A stretch of DNA of 64,000 bases from Lachnospiraceae bacterium (lineage in GTDB: Bacteria; Bacillota; Clostridia; Lachnospirales; Lachnospiraceae). Position numbers and translations under genes: made by a program. The stretch covers positions 1 through 64,000 of the forward strand of contig JAAWAR010000023.1 in the NCBI GenBank assembly GCA_022792295.1, in the 5' to 3' direction. The notes below the pieces were generated by a model. That model had not been told where the DNA came from. It did not search any database and saw only the letters and a list, made by a program, of their open reading frames with translations. Shown in pieces: positions 59,782 through 64,000 of the stretch. The stretch's first letter is position 1. The number at the start of each line of letters is the position of its first letter.

Positions 59782-60831
59782 ATGACAAAACGTGAAAGAT
59801 TTCTAAACGTCCTGGCGAACAAGCCGGTAGACCGTGTTCCCGTTGCTTTCTTCCATCATTTTCTGGAGGACTGGACTGATTTTGGAAAGGGCATCGAAAA
59901 CGACGAAGTGTTTGAAAAAAACATCGAGGGTCACCGCATTGCCCGCCGCCTTTTTGATCCCGATGTGGCGAAGATCATGAACGATTCCCTGATGCTGATG
60001 CCCGTGGAAGCTTCCTTTGTGAAAACGGCTGCGGACCTTCGGAAAATCGAGCCCTTGTCTACAAGCTCCCGGTTTGTGCAAAGAACCTTAGAGCTCACAA
60101 AGCGGGTTCGTGAAATCTACGGGGACACGGACGCACCCGTATACGCCACCAGCTTTTCACCCACGCTGGTTCTGCGAAGCTCCCTGCCGGAGGGACGCCG
60201 TCCCGGACTCGGCGGACCTGAGACCTGCATCAAGCGCTTTATCCAGGAAGATCCGGAAGCTCTCGGTGCCGCATGCAAGGCCGTAAGTGAAGGAATTATC
60301 GAGCTGAACCGGCTGCTCATGAAGGAAGGTGGAGTGGATGGCATTTATTTAAGTGTCAACAACCAGTCCGGCTTCTTCCCGGAGGAAATTTACCGTACCT
60401 ACATTTCGCCGTCTGAAAAAGCCGTTCTCGATGACGCTAACCGGCTTAGTGAGATGAATATTCTACATATCTGCGGTTTCATTGGTCAGGGAAATGATTT
60501 AAACCTGTTTACCGGTTTTGACGCAGCTGCCTACAACTGGGCTGTCCACACCGAAAAGGTATCCTTGCGTGAGGGCAAAAAGCTCTTTGGCGGAAAGCCA
60601 GTCTTCGGCGGCTTCGAGCAGAAGGGTGTTCTTTACAAGGGTACAAAGGAGGAGGTTGAGGAGTACGCCTACGGAATTCTGGATGAGGCCGGCCAGGTGG
60701 GCATTATGCTGGGCGCCGACTGCACCGTTCCTGCCGATATCGACGACTCCCGGTTAGAGTGGGTGCGCGAGGCGGCCGTCAAGTACGCCAACCAGCCCGT
60801 AAGGAGGATTAAATACCATGCTGAAACCTGA
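59782..60831 (+). CDS. UroD/MtaA-family protein, zinc methyltransferase-like
   Basis: MTKRERFLNVLANKPVDRVPVAF; ILHICGF and GADCTVP putative Zn ligands. Confidence 0.85.
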   Translation: MTKRERFLNVLANKPVDRVPVAFFHHFLEDWTDFGKGIENDEVFEKNIEGHRIARRLFDPDVAKIMNDSLMLMPVEASFVKTAADLRKIEPLSTSSRFVQRTLELTKRVREIYGDTDAPVYATSFSPTLVLRSSLPEGRRPGLGGPETCIKRFIQEDPEALGAACKAVSEGIIELNRLLMKEGGVDGIYLSVNNQSGFFPEEIYRTYISPSEKAVLDDANRLSEMNILHICGFIGQGNDLNLFTGFDAAAYNWAVHTEKVSLREGKKLFGGKPVFGGFEQKGVLYKGTKEEVEEYAYGILDEAGQVGIMLGADCTVPADIDDSRLEWVREAAVKYANQPVRRIKYHAET

Positions 60832-62116
60832 AATTCAGGCGGCTTATGTCTCCATTCTTAAGGAGGAACTGGTTCCGGCCACCGGCTGCACCGAGCCCAT
60901 TGCCATGGCCTATTGTGCGGCAAAGCTAAAAGAGACGCTGGGCGCCCTCCCGGAGAGAGTAGTGGCCGAGGTTTCCGGCAATATCTTAAAGAACGTAAAA
61001 AGTGTGGTCGTTCCCAATACCGGCGGCCTAAAGGGGATCCGGGCGGCTATCGCCGCCGGTCTTATCGCCGGTGCGCCAGACAGAGAACTGGAGGTCATCT
61101 CCTCCGTTCCAAAGTCCCTGCATGGGCAGATTGCGGCCTACATACAGCAGACACCCATAGAGATTGTATGCCCCGAGACGCCGCGGATGCTGGACATTCG
61201 CCTCAACGGCTTTACCGGAGCCCACAAGGCAGTCGTCCACATTGCCAATAACCACTGCAACATTGTCTATATCGAAAGGGACGGAACTATCCTTCTCGAA
61301 AAGCCCTTAGAGAGCTCCTCCGAGGCGGGGCTTACAGATAAAAGCCTCCTCAATTTAGAGGATATTCTGACCTTTGCCAATGAGGTGGATCTGGCTTTAG
61401 TGTCCCCGCTTCTGGAACGGCAGGTCAGCTACAATTCCGCGATTGCTGAGGAGGGACTTACCCATAGCTGGGGGACGAACATCGGTTCCACGCTTTTAAA
61501 AGCCTACGGAGGCGATATCAAGGTGGAGGCCAGCGCATGGGCGGCCGCCGGAAGCGACGCGAGAATGAGCGGCTGCGAGCTGCCGGTGGTTATCAATTCC
61601 GGCTCCGGAAACCAGGGAATCACCTCCTCTCTGCCGGTGGTTCGATACGCGAAATATTTAGGGGCCACAGAGGAAAAGCTCTACCGCGCTCTTTTGGTCA
61701 GCGACCTTGTGACGATCTACCAGAAAGCGGGAATCGGACGTCTTTCCGCCTACTGCGGCGCCGTCAGCGCCGGCGTGGGTGCAGGAGCCGGTATCGCCTA
61801 TCTCCAGGGAGCGGATTATGACGCCGTCTCCCACACCATCGTCAACGCCGTAGCAATTCTCTCCGGCACTATCTGCGATGGAGCCAAGCCTTCCTGTGCG
61901 GCGAAAATTGCCGCCAGCGTAAACGCCGGGATCTTGGGCTATGAGATGTATCTGGATGGTCATAATTTCCAGAGCGGCGACGGTATTATCGGAAACGACG
62001 TGAGCGAAACCGTCACCAATGTGGGGATCCTGGCCCAGGAAGGGATGCGGGCCACAGACCGTACGATCCTGCGGATCATGACACAGGATTCTTCAGCCGT
62101 ACACTGCCATGTGTGA
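60818..62116 (+). CDS. L-serine dehydratase alpha-like / CyuA-type cysteine desulfidase (UPF0597)
   Basis: VPATGCTEPIAMAYCAAKL, SGSGNQGITSSLPV, CDGAKPSCAAKIA. Confidence 0.9.
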   Translation: MLKPEIQAAYVSILKEELVPATGCTEPIAMAYCAAKLKETLGALPERVVAEVSGNILKNVKSVVVPNTGGLKGIRAAIAAGLIAGAPDRELEVISSVPKSLHGQIAAYIQQTPIEIVCPETPRMLDIRLNGFTGAHKAVVHIANNHCNIVYIERDGTILLEKPLESSSEAGLTDKSLLNLEDILTFANEVDLALVSPLLERQVSYNSAIAEEGLTHSWGTNIGSTLLKAYGGDIKVEASAWAAAGSDARMSGCELPVVINSGSGNQGITSSLPVVRYAKYLGATEEKLYRALLVSDLVTIYQKAGIGRLSAYCGAVSAGVGAGAGIAYLQGADYDAVSHTIVNAVAILSGTICDGAKPSCAAKIAASVNAGILGYEMYLDGHNFQSGDGIIGNDVSETVTNVGILAQEGMRATDRTILRIMTQDSSAVHCHV

Positions 62117-62206
62117 AAGAAAGCCTGCAGGAGTGTATCCTAAATCTCTGAATTAAATCGCCAGCGGCGATAACATTTTACATCAGCAACGAAAGGAGTT
62201 TTCGAA

Positions 62207-63391
62207 ATGGAAAACCTGAAACAAGACGGATTTATGAAAACCTTTTCTATCTGGTTCGGCATAGGCGCCCTGATGTTCGGCACCTACTGCGGCGCTAATA
62301 TGGCCTCCGGCGTCTATGCCTCCGCCTATATCGTAACCCTGGGTGGCGGCTGGGCCTTGGCCTGGCTTGGCATGTTTTTTGCTTTTATGACCTTTTTTTG
62401 CGCAGTCAGTCTGGTATTCATCCGCATTTATAAGGTCAAAAATTATAATCAGTATTACCTTGCCCTCTATGGACTTCATAAACCAGACGCTAATCCGGTT
62501 CTGCGCGGCGGCGTCACCATTTTCTTTGACATTTTTACCATGCTGAAGGGTCTCGTGAACGTGGCGGCCACGGTAGCCTTGTTTACAGAACTGATGAATG
62601 CCCTTTTAGGCATCCCCACACTCGTAGGAAGTGCCATGGGTATCCTGCTGTTTGCAGTCTTAACCATTTACGGGGCCAGTTTTTTACGGAAGTTCAACTC
62701 TGTCATGACGATTTCCCTCGTCCTCTGCCTGGCCGTGATTCTCATTGCCGTTATCTCTATTCGCGGCGAGGTTTTGGCGAGTCGGATCGGTAATTTCCAG
62801 GTGGGGCTGGATTGGAGCAACACCACGGTAAAAGCGCATTTTTTGATGTTCCTTTCGTACTGCTTTAACACTTCCGCATGGGGGTCTACCTTAAGCAATT
62901 ACTCGGAACAGATCCGTGACAACCGCGACGCCATCGGCTCCGGCATCATGATCGGCGTTCTTGTAACGGCCCTCTTTGCCATCACCGGCGCTATCGTGCT
63001 TCCTTTTATGCCTGAGGTCATGAAGGGTACTCCGATCCTGATGATCTGCCAGAACTATCTTCCCGGCGTTCTGACAGCCGTTTACTGGGTGGTAGTGATC
63101 TTCGCCGTAGCCTCCACGGCGCCCAGCTTCACGTTTAACTTTTCCAATCGGTGGGCAGGCGCCTGGAAGACGGAGAAGCTCTCGCACAAAGCTAAATTTT
63201 TCATTTTATCCCTGGGATTTTTGCTGGCCTGCGGGATTCTGTCCCAGGTGGGACTGATGGTGATCGTAAAGAAGGGCTACACGCTCCTTGGAAACATTGC
63301 GCTCTTTGCTGTCATTATCCCGATTTTCATCTCCATTCCGCGTATGCTTAAGCAGGATAAGGAGGATAAACTCACGGCCGGAAAGAGCTGA
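62207..63391 (+). CDS. YkvI-like amino-acid/polyamine-type membrane transporter
   Basis: About 10 TM segments, FGIGALMFGTYCGANMASGVYASAYIVTLGGGWALAWLG. Confidence 0.75.
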   Translation: MENLKQDGFMKTFSIWFGIGALMFGTYCGANMASGVYASAYIVTLGGGWALAWLGMFFAFMTFFCAVSLVFIRIYKVKNYNQYYLALYGLHKPDANPVLRGGVTIFFDIFTMLKGLVNVAATVALFTELMNALLGIPTLVGSAMGILLFAVLTIYGASFLRKFNSVMTISLVLCLAVILIAVISIRGEVLASRIGNFQVGLDWSNTTVKAHFLMFLSYCFNTSAWGSTLSNYSEQIRDNRDAIGSGIMIGVLVTALFAITGAIVLPFMPEVMKGTPILMICQNYLPGVLTAVYWVVVIFAVASTAPSFTFNFSNRWAGAWKTEKLSHKAKFFILSLGFLLACGILSQVGLMVIVKKGYTLLGNIALFAVIIPIFISIPRMLKQDKEDKLTAGKS

Positions 63392-63421
63392 TCCTTTTCC
63401 GGAAGAAAGGAAAGACACAGT

Positions 63422-64000
63422 ATGAAAGAAATTATATGGAAACCGGAGCTTTACAGCTTTGATTCCTGCCAGGATTTTGCAAGGGAATTTCAACTCTGCA
63501 AGACCGATCTGGTGCTGACGAACGAAGCGATTTATGAGCCGTATTTCGGAAATCTGGGTTTAGCCTGCTTTGTGCTGTACCAGGAGAAATACGGCGTGGG
63601 AGAGCCCACAGACACGATGACCGAGGCAATCCTAAAGGACGTGGCGAAAACCGGCTGTAAACGGATCATCGCCATCGGCGGCGGCACGGTCATCGACATC
63701 GCCAAGGTGCTGGCCGTGGCAGGAGATGAGAGCATAGACACGCTCTATGACAGAGCGCCAAAGCTTCCCAAACGGCGGGCACTTGTGATTCTTCCCACCA
63801 CTTGCGGCACCGGCAGCGAGGTCACGAACATTTCCATCTTAAACCGTACGCGTCTTGGCACAAAAATGGGTCTTGTAAGCCCGTCCATGTACGCGGATGC
63901 AGCGGTTTTGATCCCACAGCTTTTGGAGAAGCTTCCCTTCGGTGTGTTTGCGACCAGTTCCATTGACGCTCTGGTTCACGCGGTGGAATCCAGCCTCTCA
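63422..64000 (+). CDS. iron-containing (group III) alcohol dehydrogenase, truncated by window end
   Basis: AIGGGTVIDIAKVLA, LPTTCGTGSEVTN, SIDALVHAVES. Confidence 0.92.
   Translation, partial: MKEIIWKPELYSFDSCQDFAREFQLCKTDLVLTNEAIYEPYFGNLGLACFVLYQEKYGVGEPTDTMTEAILKDVAKTGCKRIIAIGGGTVIDIAKVLAVAGDESIDTLYDRAPKLPKRRALVILPTTCGTGSEVTNISILNRTRLGTKMGLVSPSMYADAAVLIPQLLEKLPFGVFATSSIDALVHAVESSLS

Noticed and set aside
1-64000. CRISPR arrays, IS elements, prophage, toxin-antitoxin or restriction systems
   Set aside because: No spaced direct repeats, transposase/integrase motifs, or defence-gene signatures recognised in the ORF set

Overview
64-kb chromosomal window that reads as a spore-forming Bacillota, most like Clostridia/Lachnospiraceae (inferred from gene content and order, not from a search). 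Genes are dense on both strands. I saw no rRNA, complete tRNA, CRISPR array, transposase or phage module. Main blocks: (1) Lrp tail, aminotransferase, trmL; (2) SbcC/SbcD-like pair, asnS and a NERD-like membrane protein on the minus strand; (3) a GntR-regulated catabolic locus (enolase-superfamily dehydratase, Zn-ADH, SDR, TIM-barrel isomerase, TRAP transporter) with TGATATATCA operator-like sites; (4) glgC-glgD; (5) the sporulation/housekeeping cluster spoVG ... spoVT-mazG-hup-rqcP-yabP-yabQ-divIC-spoIIE-tilS-hpt-ftsH; (6) GH13, a small protein plus a giant DUF4132-type protein, VanZ, an NSS transporter, queT; (7) murC, dnaD-like, dnaI-like, prs; (8) two-component system and mutS2; (9) an HtrA-like protein that appears to have lost its catalytic triad, yhaM, rlmD, a CcdA-TlpA fusion, glgX, flotillin, L,D-transpeptidase; (10) LysR with a divergent operon (MtaA/UroD-family protein, CyuA-like protein, YkvI-like transporter, Fe-ADH cut by the window end). 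Best second-look items: the HtrA pseudoprotease and its structured leader, a DnaA-box-like repeat cluster upstream of dnaD/dnaI, a hairpin that buries the yabP Shine-Dalgarno, the GntR operator set, an orphan promoter-terminator unit after ftsH, and the queT leader. All functional calls come from reading motifs; no database search was run.
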